Part shown: positions 1 to 7,029 of the stretch, in pieces
How the letters are laid out: every line of letters begins with the position of its first letter
Numbering within the stretch: position 1 is the first letter of the stretch
NCBI GenBank assembly: GCA_009845645.1
Contig: VXZF01000716.1
Coordinates: 495-17,377, forward strand
Source: Gemmatimonadota bacterium
Lineage (GTDB): Bacteria > Latescibacterota > UBA2968 > UBA8231
Direction: 5' to 3'
DNA length: 16,883 bases
The notes under the pieces: generated by a model
Told to the model about the DNA's origin: nothing
The model's database searches: none
Seen by the model: only the letters and a program-made list of their open reading frames with translations
Position numbers and translations under genes: made by a program

Positions 1-285
1 GGGGTTGGCCATCAGGTGCTTATGCACCAGCTTGCCCACTTCGGAAAGCGGTATGTTCCGGTCTTCAATGTTGACGACTCCCTCGCTATTGACCCAAACC
101 TGCAATACGTTGCGGCGGCTTTCTAGTTTCTCAATTTTTTCAGCCTGTGGCAACTCCACCGGCACGCCTCTATAACGCACGAAAACCGTCGAGACCATGA
201 AAAACACGAGGAGCAAAAAGGATATATCGGCCATGGAAGCCGTGGGAATGACGCTAACTACTTTGGCTTTGCGTGCGAATTTCAT
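1..285 (-). CDS. exbD: ExbD/TolR-family proton channel subunit, second copy (partial)
   Basis: This is the 5' part of a gene that runs off the left edge; 95 codons are open with no stop. The protein starts MKFARKAK, has one membrane segment at about residues 16-36 and carries the motif SMADISFLL, in which Asp20 matches the conserved proton-path aspartate of ExbD/TolR. A short polar periplasmic stretch follows. In the family this subunit works with ExbB in the inner membrane and couples the proton gradient to TonB, Tol or similar partners. It begins only three bases after the stop of the preceding exbD copy, so it is almost certainly co-transcribed. It shares the membrane motif with that copy but differs after it, so the two are paralogues and not a recent duplication. 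The partner it energises is not visible. Confidence 0.9.
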   Translation of the reverse strand, partial: MKFARKAKVVSVIPTASMADISFLLLVFFMVSTVFVRYRGVPVELPQAEKIEKLESRRNVLQVWVNSEGVVNIEDRNIPLSEVGKLVHKHLMANP

Positions 286-288
286 CGG

Positions 289-702
289 TTATTCTTCCGG
301 GTTGGCAATCGAAATTTTGGTGGCCCCAGCCAGTTTGAGCTCGTCTAGCACATCGACGAAGGTCCGATAGGTAGCCCCGCGCTCGGTCTTGAGCGAGACG
401 ATCAGATTCTCGTTTTCCTGCAGACGCCCTGCAATTCGCGCCTTGAGTTCAGCAAACGGCACCGGCGTTAGCTGTTCATTCTCAAAAAAGGCGATCTGAT
501 CGCGGGCGTTGATCCACACGTTGAGAATATTCTTTTCTTGTACCTCCTTGGTCTCTCCCACCGGCGGCAAGTGCAACGAGAGGCCCTTGTCTTGGTTCAT
601 GGTGGTCGTGACGAGGAAGAACACGATCAACAAAAAGGCGATATCCGCCATCGAAGAAGTGGGAATTTCCGGGGCAACCCGGCTCTGGCGCCTCCCGATC
701 AC
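289..702 (-). CDS. exbD: ExbD/TolR-family proton channel subunit, first copy
   Basis: A complete 137-residue biopolymer transport protein of the ExbD/TolR family, the usual family length. A short basic cytoplasmic N-terminus (MIGRRQSR) is followed by a single membrane segment at about residues 17-37 with the motif SSMADIAFLLIVFF; Asp20 is the expected protonatable residue. The rest (about residues 40-137) is the periplasmic domain, with a VSLKTERGATY stretch near its C-terminal half typical of the family. It lies two bases after exbB and three bases before the second exbD, so the three form one transcription unit. The function, proton-driven energy transfer to an outer-membrane or envelope partner, is known for the family. 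Whether the partner here is TonB-like or Tol-like cannot be told from the window. Confidence 0.95.
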   Translation of the reverse strand: MIGRRQSRVAPEIPTSSMADIAFLLIVFFLVTTTMNQDKGLSLHLPPVGETKEVQEKNILNVWINARDQIAFFENEQLTPVPFAELKARIAGRLQENENLIVSLKTERGATYRTFVDVLDELKLAGATKISIANPEE

Positions 703-704
703 GT

Positions 705-1322
705 CTAGGCTCCTTGGTGCTCGCGCGCGCCCAACAGGTCGATAAAGTTGGCCGTCTGCTCGGTCATGTCGGCGATGATCTTATCGATGCGATTGGCGCA
801 GAAATTGTAGCAAAACTGGATCAAGATGCCCACGATCAAACCCGAGGCCGTAGTGATTAGGGCCTCGGAAATACCACCCGCGACCATGGAAGGCTCGACA
901 TCGCCGGCTTCCTTAATTGCCTGAAAGGCGTTGATCATACCGCTGACCGTGCCTAAGAAGCCTATCATTGGTGCCAAGTTAGCCACTGTCGAGAGCCAGA
1001 CCATACCGCGCTCGAGAAAGGCCATCTCCACCGCTCCAGAATTGTCAATGGCTTTCTCGACGTGGTCGATGCCGCGCTCCAAGCGCAAGAGTCCAGCGTG
1101 GATAACCGAGGCAACCGGACCGCGCGTCTGTGAACAAAGCTCAGCCGCGGCATCGGGGCCCCCACTTTTGAGCGCCTCTTCGAGGTTCGCAAAGAAACTC
1201 GCCGCGTCAATCGACGACCGCGACAAATTGTACAGGCGCTCAATCGCTACGGCAACGCCGATGATGAGCAGAATGAGTAGGGGCCACATGGCCCATCCGC
1301 CGTCTTGAAAAAGCTCTACCAT
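705..1322 (-). CDS. exbB: MotA/TolQ/ExbB proton channel protein
   Basis: A 205-residue inner-membrane protein with three predicted membrane segments at about residues 11-30, 108-128 and 151-175. The second contains the signature NLAPMIGFLGTVSGMINAF and the third the pattern ALITTASGLIVGILIQF; both are hallmarks of ExbB/TolQ and line the proton channel with the ExbD aspartate. A cytoplasmic domain of about 75 residues lies between the first and second segments, as in the family. The ATG at 1322 is preceded on the minus strand by a clear AGGAG six bases upstream, the best ribosome binding site of this cluster. It sits between a TPR protein gene and two exbD genes, so it is likely expressed with both. 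No TonB gene is seen; it could lie left of the window. Confidence 0.95.
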   Translation of the reverse strand: MVELFQDGGWAMWPLLILLIIGVAVAIERLYNLSRSSIDAASFFANLEEALKSGGPDAAAELCSQTRGPVASVIHAGLLRLERGIDHVEKAIDNSGAVEMAFLERGMVWLSTVANLAPMIGFLGTVSGMINAFQAIKEAGDVEPSMVAGGISEALITTASGLIVGILIQFCYNFCANRIDKIIADMTEQTANFIDLLGAREHQGA

Positions 1323-1348
1323 TTTTTCTCCTCGCTATTATTGTTAGC

Positions 1349-1365
1349 CCGGTCCAACAGACCGG
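1349..1365 (-). other. Small hairpin between the TPR gene and exbB
   Basis: On the minus strand CCGGTC, a five-base loop and GACCGG form a perfect six-pair stem in the 51-base gap between the TPR gene and exbB. No T-run follows, so it is not an intrinsic terminator. It could mark an mRNA processing or stability boundary, or be chance in a GC-rich sequence. Confidence 0.3.
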
Positions 1366-1373
1366 AGCAATGA

Positions 1374-2540
1374 TTAGTTTTGTTCCTCTTGCGCCTCTTC
1401 GCCACCGAAGAACTGTCGCTTGAGCTTTTCCTCTTCGGTCTCGGGCGGCCGGAGCTGCCAGATGCGCTGTTGGGCCACCTTTTCCCAAGCCGGATCGGCT
1501 TTGGCTTTCTCAAAAGCGGCAATGGCCCCTTCCTCGTCGCCCTCCTTCACCAGATTGTCGCCCTTGAGCAGCAGCAGGTGTGCATCCTCGGAATTTACCT
1601 TCAGCCCCAGTCCCAGCCACTCTTTTGCTGAAGCAAACTCGCCACGGCCTTGGTGCCACTCCACTAGCTCAGCGATGCTCTCCGAATCCTTGGGATCGGC
1701 CTCGACCATGCCCTTGAGGCCCTCGATGTGCCTGGAGTCGTCGCCCTCCTCAGAAGCGATTGATGCGATTCGGTTGTAATAGGAATAGGCGTTCTGCGAA
1801 TCTACCTTCGCCAGTTCCAATAGCGTGTCGTAGGCCCCTTCGACATCGCCCACCTTTAGCTTCAGTTCGACGATACTCTCTAGTTGATCAACACCACCTA
1901 TCCCACCTTCGACTTGGCGTTTACGCCACTTAAGAGCCTGATCCACCTGCCCTAGCTCTTGGTGTAACACTGCAAGTATTTCAATGAGTTCAGCGTCTTT
2001 GACTCCAGTCGTGTCTTCACGCTCAGCCTCAACTAACTCCTTGTAGTGGACGATAGCCCGCTCGTTGTGGCCTCCGCGACGATAGAGGTCGGCCAGCTTG
2101 CGACGGTTAGCAGCATCCGGCTTTTTGCGCAGTACACGCTCCAAGCTCAAAGCAGCTAAATCGGCCTCGCCGACGGCTTGGTAGATCGTGTAGAGTAGCC
2201 GATTGGAATTCAGATGCAGCGAGTCGATGCTGATTGCTTGGCGCAGTGCGATGCGGGCTTGGGGCAGTGCGATACGGGCACCGGTGGAATCCTTTTTTTC
2301 GTAGTAGAGCTGCCCCAAGAAGTAGGCGGCCGTCAACTCTTGGGGACTATATTGCAAAACAGTCGTGTAATAGCCTATGGCTCTATCGTACTCTTTGTTT
2401 TGGCGGGCAGTTTTAGCGTAGTATTTGTACTTGCGGATTGAATCGGCTATTGCAACTTCATTCTCATTGGCTCTGGCGTCGGCACCCAAAACTAAAGCAC
2501 AAATCGCTAGCCATAGTGTACGCATCAGATCACATTTCAC
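1374..2540 (-). CDS. Exported tetratricopeptide-repeat protein
   Basis: A secreted, almost wholly helical protein built from tetratricopeptide repeats. The chosen start is GTG at 2540, nine bases after GAGGA on the minus strand; it gives 388 residues beginning MKCDLMRTLWLAICALVLG, a signal peptide with probable cleavage after Ala-Arg-Ala. TTG at 2549 and ATG at 2525 are the other in-frame choices. TPR-like helix pairs run from about residue 30 to 360, for example YDRAIGYYTTVLQYSP and EEGAIAAFEKAKADP. The C-terminus is acidic and charged. TPR arrays bind other proteins; next to exbB-exbD this suggests a periplasmic scaffold for the energised envelope system, which is inference. A seven-residue in-frame duplication interrupts one repeat (see the repeat at 2237-2278). 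The exact function is unknown. Confidence 0.85.
   Translation of the reverse strand: MKCDLMRTLWLAICALVLGADARANENEVAIADSIRKYKYYAKTARQNKEYDRAIGYYTTVLQYSPQELTAAYFLGQLYYEKKDSTGARIALPQARIALRQAISIDSLHLNSNRLLYTIYQAVGEADLAALSLERVLRKKPDAANRRKLADLYRRGGHNERAIVHYKELVEAEREDTTGVKDAELIEILAVLHQELGQVDQALKWRKRQVEGGIGGVDQLESIVELKLKVGDVEGAYDTLLELAKVDSQNAYSYYNRIASIASEEGDDSRHIEGLKGMVEADPKDSESIAELVEWHQGRGEFASAKEWLGLGLKVNSEDAHLLLLKGDNLVKEGDEEGAIAAFEKAKADPAWEKVAQQRIWQLRPPETEEEKLKRQFFGGEEAQEEQN
2237..2278. repeat. Two-copy 21-base tandem duplication inside the TPR gene
   Basis: Positions 2237-2257 and 2258-2278 are adjacent 21-base units that differ at only two places (2242/2263 and 2253/2274). In the minus-strand gene they encode ARIALRQ and ARIALPQ back to back. 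Removing one copy restores a normal-length TPR helix pair, so this is an in-frame insertion of seven codons. Confidence 0.85.
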
Positions 2541-2888
2541 GGTGAACAATCCTCAATATGGCTACGGTCTCCGAGCCGCGACAAGCCGCGGGTTCATTGG
2601 TCATTCCTTAATGCAGCCTTCGCAAAGTCGTCAAGATATGGATTTACTGTTTGGGATGCAACTTCTAAGTCCACTTAAGTACTAAATATAATAACCCCCG
2701 TCATTACCTCTTTATAGCGCCTGCGTTACATTTTCGCGACTCAACTCGTATCTGTAGATTGACAAGTGTTTATTTTTAATGCACTTTATCCATTTTATAA
2801 CAATATGGCGACGAGCGCGTTTATCCGAGCTACCGCTACATTCACTTCGCCGCAATCGAGCGGCGGAGCTAATCTGAGAGAAGAAGTC
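2541..2888. other. Divergent intergenic region between the TPR gene and accD
   Basis: No gene is supported in these 348 bases. The stretch is clearly more AT-rich than its neighbours, especially 2670-2810, as expected for a divergent promoter region. It holds the ribosome binding site for the TPR gene (GAGGA on the minus strand near 2550) and, just before accD, GAGAGAAGAA at about 2876-2885. A consensus TTGACA lies at 2759-2764 on the plus strand. On the minus strand TATAAA (2711-2716) and TTGACG (2629-2634) are possible promoter elements, but neither has a good partner at normal spacing. Confidence 0.6.
2759..2789 (+). promoter_or_regulatory. Possible accD promoter (perfect -35, weak -10)
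   Basis: TTGACA at 2759-2764 is a perfect sigma70 -35 box in the AT-rich gap before accD. The -10 candidates at 18-19 base spacing (ACTTTA or CTTTAT, 2783-2789) match poorly; a TG at 2780-2781 could make an extended -10. The transcript would have a leader of about 95 bases before the GTG at 2889. Confidence 0.3.
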
Positions 2889-3743
2889 GTGAACTGGTTT
2901 GAAAGAATGAAGACGGGGATCAAGTCTCTAATAAAGCGCAAAATTCCCCAAGGCATCTGGATCAAGTGCAAAAAGTGCGGCCACTCCAACTACGAAATGG
3001 CCCTGCGACGACGGCACTGGATCTGCCCGGAGTGCGCTTGCCACTATCCCATCGGCCATCAGCAGTACATCGACCTCCTCATCGACGACGGTACATTCAC
3101 CGAAATTGACGCCAACGTAGCACCTGTCGATCCACTCAAGTTCAAAGGCTACAAGGACAAAATCAAGACCAGTCGCCGCCAGAGCGGCCTAAAAGAATCG
3201 GTGTACACCGGCATCGGCCAAATCGGCGGCCATTCCGTCGCCTTGGCGCTCATGGACTCGCGTTATCTCACGGGCACCTTAGGCGGCGCGACCGGCGAGA
3301 AGCTCTGCCGACTCATCGACCGCGCCATGGCCGAACGATGCACGCTAGTCATTGTCTGCCAGTCGGGTGGTGCTAGGATGCAGGAAAGCGCCTATTCGCT
3401 GATGCAGATGGCGCGGATTAGCGCCAAGCTCAACCAACTCTCGCAAAACGGCTTGCTCTATATTGCTATTCTTACCGACCCAACGTATGGCGGCGTCACC
3501 GCCAGCTTTGCCATGCTCGGCGATATCGCCTTGGCCGAACCCGGTGCGCGCATCGGGTTTGCGGGCCAAACCGTCATCCAGCAGTTCCTCGGCACAGACG
3601 CCCCCCTGCCCGAAGGCTTTCAACTAGCCGAGACCGTCCTCGAACACGGCTTTATCGACCGCATCGTCCCGCGCGACCGCATGGCGGCGGAATTGGCGCG
3701 CTTGATCTCTCTGTTGACCCCGCAGACTGCTGACCACGTCTAG
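2889..3743 (+). CDS. accD: Acetyl-CoA carboxylase, carboxyltransferase beta subunit
   Basis: AccD forms with AccA the carboxyltransferase that moves CO2 from carboxybiotin to acetyl-CoA, giving malonyl-CoA for fatty acid synthesis. The chosen GTG gives 284 residues beginning VNWFERMKTGIK, which aligns with the usual AccD start; a purine-rich GAGAGAAGAA lies just upstream. The reading frame stays open to 2766 but that extension has no family match. A four-cysteine zinc ribbon is present (Cys27, Cys30, Cys46, Cys49). The crotonase-fold core carries QSGGARMQE, SLMQMARIS, LTDPTYGGVTASFAMLGD and PEGFQLAE. One usual glycine-rich motif, normally GGSMGSVVGEK, reads TGTLGGATGEK here, a mild divergence. 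accA is not in the window. The stop overlaps that of the convergent barrel gene. Confidence 0.97.
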   Translation: MNWFERMKTGIKSLIKRKIPQGIWIKCKKCGHSNYEMALRRRHWICPECACHYPIGHQQYIDLLIDDGTFTEIDANVAPVDPLKFKGYKDKIKTSRRQSGLKESVYTGIGQIGGHSVALALMDSRYLTGTLGGATGEKLCRLIDRAMAERCTLVIVCQSGGARMQESAYSLMQMARISAKLNQLSQNGLLYIAILTDPTYGGVTASFAMLGDIALAEPGARIGFAGQTVIQQFLGTDAPLPEGFQLAETVLEHGFIDRIVPRDRMAAELARLISLLTPQTADHV

Positions 3744-5053
3744 AAGTTGTGTCCTAGGCTCAGCCAGACATCCAGTTGCTCGTCGGCGACGCCCGTACCC
3801 ATGCGGATCACCAGATCGGCGTCCCAGACCATGCGCACTCCTGCGCCGCCGCTGACGTGCATGCCCGACCACCCGATCTGATCCAAGTCGGGCCAGACTC
3901 GGCCCGCATCGAAAAAAGTTACCCCCTGCCACTCTATGTACTGTCCGTAAAACCAGATGTCGTACAGTTGGTAGCGCAATTCGACATTGGACAAAAAGCG
4001 CACATCGTCTGTAAACCGCTGGGTATCGAAACCGCGCAGTGAATCGCTGCCGCCCAGCCCCTTGACCCGGCGACTGCCTCCTATTTCGCCATAGGCATAG
4101 AGCGGTACTTCGCCACTAAGCACTTCTAGAACGAGACGATGAGAGAAATTCAACCGAGGTGACAGCGGGATGTAGTAGGCGTTGGTCAGGGTTACGCGAC
4201 TAAAATCAATAGGTTCAAAAAACAGCGCTAGCAGGGAGTTGCGTGCCGACTCGTACGACCACTCCTGAAAGAAGCCGCGCCGCGGCACCACTTCGTCGTC
4301 GCGGGTATCCCACTGGAAAGTCGCACTGATAAACCCCGAAAACCCATCTATCACTCCATCTGGAGTGCCTCGCTCCAAATAGAACGCCTGCGTCCCCCGC
4401 TGGTCCACATCGACGCGCTCCAGCCCAAAACCGACCGACATGGATACTGGACCGTACAACTGGCGAAAAAGGCTCACCAAAATCCGCGGGTTTCTTTCTA
4501 GAATGTAATAGTAGTAGTTCTCATCTTTGAAATCAGCACTCTTAGGCTCGATGAAGTCGCGATTAAATGTGCTATTGTTGCCCAACCCATAGTAACGCGT
4601 GCGTATATTGCGCTCGTGGAATAGCTCCAGTCTCAGGCCGAAACCCGTCCCCGAAATCTGGGGCACTCTCAGGCGCACGCGATTTTTTACTTTGCCCTCA
4701 GAAGACTGCTGGACGTGCAACGTCAGCTTGTAGAGATAGGGCTGCCGCCGGTAGTCAGCCCAGTGGACGCGCGCGCCCCAATTCCAGCCTGTGTTAGGAC
4801 TGAGATAAGCAAACGGCAGGCCGGTGACGCCGTAGGGAATGTCCCGCAGAGTAAACTGGCGTCGCTTTGCCATCCAGCGCACGGCTTCCACAGTCTGCTC
4901 GGTCGCCGCCTGCGAGACTTTGGTCAGCAGCGGGGACGAAGGCTGACTTTGAGTGGAATCGACGCGGACCTCGCCCTCACCCCATGCGCTATCTGCGAAC
5001 AATAGGACGCCGATGCAACTGCCGTTTGCGAGAAGCCGCTTAATCACGATCAC
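3740..5053 (-). CDS. Omp85/BamA-TamA-family outer-membrane barrel without POTRA domains
   Basis: A 437-residue protein with an N-terminal signal peptide (to about residue 25) and a C-terminal barrel of the surface-antigen D15/Omp85 type. Visible hallmarks are WDTRDDEVVPRRGFFQEW, the glycine-rich loop GGSDSLRGFDTQRF, which holds the conserved RGF of the Omp85 lumen loop, LSNVELRYQL, VTFFDAGRVW and the terminal aromatic LGHNF needed for barrel assembly. Between the signal and the barrel there are only some 50 residues, too few for a POTRA domain, so it is unlikely to be BamA itself. Family members of this short type are outer-membrane channels or exporters of unknown cargo. The GTG at 5053 overlaps surE by 14 bases, suggesting co-translation; GTG at 5047 is an alternative start. 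Confidence 0.85.
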   Translation of the reverse strand: MIVIKRLLANGSCIGVLLFADSAWGEGEVRVDSTQSQPSSPLLTKVSQAATEQTVEAVRWMAKRRQFTLRDIPYGVTGLPFAYLSPNTGWNWGARVHWADYRRQPYLYKLTLHVQQSSEGKVKNRVRLRVPQISGTGFGLRLELFHERNIRTRYYGLGNNSTFNRDFIEPKSADFKDENYYYYILERNPRILVSLFRQLYGPVSMSVGFGLERVDVDQRGTQAFYLERGTPDGVIDGFSGFISATFQWDTRDDEVVPRRGFFQEWSYESARNSLLALFFEPIDFSRVTLTNAYYIPLSPRLNFSHRLVLEVLSGEVPLYAYGEIGGSRRVKGLGGSDSLRGFDTQRFTDDVRFLSNVELRYQLYDIWFYGQYIEWQGVTFFDAGRVWPDLDQIGWSGMHVSGGAGVRMVWDADLVIRMGTGVADEQLDVWLSLGHNF

Positions 5054-5894
5054 CTTGCTTGCCTACACTTTCAGGTGTGAAAATACCGCACTCAAAACGC
5101 TGTCGATCAAGCGAGTTTATCGGAGCATCAAGCGCATAGCGGAGTGGCGTAATCGCGATTGCTCCGCGCGCCAAGGCTTCCACATCGCTGTTAGCCCCAT
5201 CGCCAATCAACTGCAACTGACAGCTATGATATGCAAAGTGCGACTCATCTTCACGCCGAGCGAATAACGGACCATAGCTCGTCTTCGCCAAACCCGTCAG
5301 GCACCTCGGGGATTCGCGCTTGGTACTAGCGGGCATGTTCACTGCGATCATGTCGGCACCAGCCGGCAACCCCCCGCGCAAGATCTCGGCGGCGATGTCC
5401 ACAGTGACGGCCGCCGCCGCCGCGACCAGCGCATCGAGCGCGGGATCGAGCTGCCGACATCGCCGCCAGAGCGCAAAAGCCGGTTCGGGCAACTCCAGCG
5501 AAAAGGCTGCGGATGGCACCCCGGCGAGAAAGCCTTCTACAGCCGCCCCTATGGTGCCGGAACTCAGCGTGAAAGCGAGACCGGAGTTGACGCCCATATT
5601 GATGCCAGAAATGACTAGAGTCGGCTTTTGGAGGCAGAGATTGTGGATGCCGATATGGGCACAGTCGGCGGGCTTGCCGGTCAACGTCTGGACGGGAAAG
5701 CCGCCGCATTCAACCTCGGCCAGCACCAATGGCTCAAAACGGCTCATACTCTTGCTAGTCCAACTGCATTCCGCCGCCGGTACGACCACGCATAGCTCGG
5801 TCAACTTGGATAGCTCCCTCAGCAAAGGCACCAAAAGAGGCGAATCAGCGCCGTCGTCGTTTGTCACCAATACTTGGGATTTTGCAGCGGTCAC
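5040..5894 (-). CDS. surE: 5'/3'-nucleotidase SurE
   Basis: SurE is a metal-dependent phosphatase that removes phosphate from nucleoside monophosphates and is linked to stationary-phase survival. The metal-site motif VLVTNDDG lies at residues 8-15 (Asp13, Asp14), the next ligand is probably Ser44 in AECSWTS, and VISGINMGVNSG supplies Asn99. GKPADCAHIGI and AIAITPL match the family's later motifs. GTG at 5894, nine bases after AAAGGGG, gives 284 residues and puts the motif as near the N-terminus as is usual; ATGs at 5957 and 5939 would add 21 or 15 residues. The usual APG after NDDG is replaced by DSPLL. It is the first gene of a pair with the outer-membrane barrel gene downstream. Confidence 0.92.
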   Translation of the reverse strand: MTAAKSQVLVTNDDGADSPLLVPLLRELSKLTELCVVVPAAECSWTSKSMSRFEPLVLAEVECGGFPVQTLTGKPADCAHIGIHNLCLQKPTLVISGINMGVNSGLAFTLSSGTIGAAVEGFLAGVPSAAFSLELPEPAFALWRRCRQLDPALDALVAAAAAVTVDIAAEILRGGLPAGADMIAVNMPASTKRESPRCLTGLAKTSYGPLFARREDESHFAYHSCQLQLIGDGANSDVEALARGAIAITPLRYALDAPINSLDRQRFECGIFTPESVGKQGDRD

Positions 5895-5976
5895 AGTCGA
5901 TTTCCCCTTTGCTATGGAGGCACCCTGAGATAGCGTCATATAATAACAATCCGCCATTCGGCTCCCAACAATTTCC

Positions 5977-6006
5977 TTGCTTAGCTGCGACCTGCAGTCC
6001 TATTAT
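5977..6006 (+). promoter_or_regulatory. Possible promoter for a leaderless transcript
   Basis: TATTAT at 6001-6006 matches the -10 consensus at five of six positions; TTGCTT, 18 bases upstream at 5977-5982, is a weaker -35. Transcription would start about 6012-6014, right at the ATG (6013) of the small gene, which has no Shine-Dalgarno sequence. Confidence 0.4.
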
Positions 6007-6012
6007 TTTCCC

Positions 6013-6276
6013 ATGGATGATTCCATTTTCCTACAGGAGCTTGAAACCCTCGCCGAGGGACTGGACATTGAGGTTCGCTACGACGATTTCGAGGGGCAAG
6101 GCGGGCTTTGCCGCTATGGCGGCAAAGCCTACTTGATCGTCAATCGCGAACTCGATACCGAAGGTCGGGTGCATGTGTTGTGCCGTGCTCTTGCGCGGCT
6201 GTCTCTCGATGCAGTCTTTATCCGTCCCCAAGTACGGGAACGGATTGAAAAGTGTAGATCGCAGGCCGCTGCCTAA
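6013..6276 (+). CDS. Small conserved-looking protein of unknown function
   Basis: An 87-residue soluble protein starting MDDSIFLQELETLAEGLDIEVRY. It is acidic in the first half and basic at the end (RPQVRERIEKCRSQAAA). No signal peptide, membrane segment or catalytic motif is seen. The fold looks mixed alpha/beta: a helix (residues 5-16), strands around EVRYDD and GLCRYGGKAYLIVNREL, then a helix VHVLCRALARL. I do not recognise a named family, though the layout LEXLAEGL-EVRY-GGLCR resembles small uncharacterised proteins of other bacteria, and a distant link to the N-terminus of IrrE-like proteins is only a guess. The frame opens upstream at a TTG (5977), but the ATG at 6013 is preferred. It is divergent from surE and followed by a separate promoter for rpmI, so it may be monocistronic. 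Confidence 0.75.
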   Translation: MDDSIFLQELETLAEGLDIEVRYDDFEGQGGLCRYGGKAYLIVNRELDTEGRVHVLCRALARLSLDAVFIRPQVRERIEKCRSQAAA

Positions 6277-6370
6277 TCGCCTACACTCCCACTGACCGCA
6301 TTCCAGCATTTAGACGAGACAGCGAATTTTCCCGCCGAAATTTACCGCCTGAAGGGCGGACTGCGCTTCC

Positions 6371-6399
6371 TTGACAGCCCCTGTGTCATGGTCTATTTT
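6371..6399 (+). promoter_or_regulatory. Strong sigma70-type promoter of the rpmI-rplT-pheST operon
   Basis: TTGACA (6371-6376, perfect -35), a 17-base spacer and TATTTT (6394-6399, four of six) form a near-consensus promoter. Transcription would begin near 6406, leaving a leader of only about 30 bases before rpmI. That is too short for an L20-type autoregulatory leader. A small CCGCC/GGCGG hairpin (6345-6359) lies just upstream. Confidence 0.7.
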
Positions 6400-6436
6400 T
6401 GTTTTTTTCTGCCTATTTAAGGACAAAGGGATTACC

Positions 6437-6634
6437 ATGCCCAAAATCAAGACGCATAAATCCTCGGCCAAGCGCATCAAGCAGCGCGGGTCGGGCAGCC
6501 TGAAACGGCGCAATGCCTATGCCACGCACCTTTTGGGTGGCCGCTCGACCAAGCGCAAACGGGCTTTCCGCAAAAACAGTTCGGTCTCGTCCGCAGACCT
6601 AGCCAATGTACGCCGTGCCCTGAACCTCAAGTAA
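6437..6634 (+). CDS. rpmI: Large ribosomal subunit protein bL35
   Basis: A 65-residue, very basic protein with the bL35 signature: MPKIKTHKSSAKRIK at the start, GSGSLKRRNAYATHLL in the middle and KRKRAFRKN followed by VSSADLANVRRAL at the end. It binds 23S rRNA in the large subunit. The ATG at 6437 is preceded by AAAGGG at a workable distance; the longer open frame back to 6371 overlaps the promoter and has no family match. rplT follows after 22 bases. In many bacteria infC lies directly upstream of rpmI; here it is absent and a promoter sits there instead. Confidence 0.97.
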   Translation: MPKIKTHKSSAKRIKQRGSGSLKRRNAYATHLLGGRSTKRKRAFRKNSSVSSADLANVRRALNLK

Positions 6635-6656
6635 GCGAATTTAACGGAGAGTATCC

Positions 6657-7010
6657 ATGCCACGGGTAAATCCCGCCGTAGCCACTAAAAAGCGCAAAAA
6701 GAAAGTACTCAAACAATCCAAGGGTTATTGGGGCGCGCGCAGCCGCCTCTTCCGCACCGCTAGGGAAGCCGTTGACCGCGCTCAAGCCTACGCCTACCGC
6801 GACAGGCGTCAACGCAAGCGGGACTTCCGCCGTCTCTGGATTGTCCGCATCAATGCCGCCGCCCGCCGCAACGGCATGTCTTATAGCCAGCTCGTCCACG
6901 GGCTAGACCAAGCCGGCATTGCAATCAACCGCAAGATATTGGCCGATCTAGCCGTGCGCGATCCGGCCGCCTTTACTGCGGTAGTCGAACAAGCCCGGCC
7001 CCACGTCTAA
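6657..7010 (+). CDS. rplT: Large ribosomal subunit protein bL20
   Basis: A 117-residue basic protein of normal length for bL20. The long basic N-terminal extension [19 protein letters not shown] and the core motifs [42 protein letters not shown] and [14 protein letters not shown] are all in place. bL20 binds 23S rRNA early in large-subunit assembly and represses its own operon in several bacteria. GGAG lies about seven bases before the ATG. The gene is followed by a terminator-like hairpin before pheS. Confidence 0.98.
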   Translation: MPRVNPAVATKKRKKKVLKQSKGYWGARSRLFRTAREAVDRAQAYAYRDRRQRKRDFRRLWIVRINAAARRNGMSYSQLVHGLDQAGIAINRKILADLAVRDPAAFTAVVEQARPHV

Positions 7011-7029
7011 ATTTACACCCATCTGACAG

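Noticed and set aside
2766..2888. N-terminal extension of accD from an upstream GTG
   Set aside because: The extra 41 residues match nothing in AccD, overlap a possible promoter, and the family start aligns with the GTG at 2889.
6345..6359. Terminator for the small unknown gene (CCGCC/GGCGG hairpin)
   Set aside because: The stem has only five pairs and no T-run follows on the plus strand.
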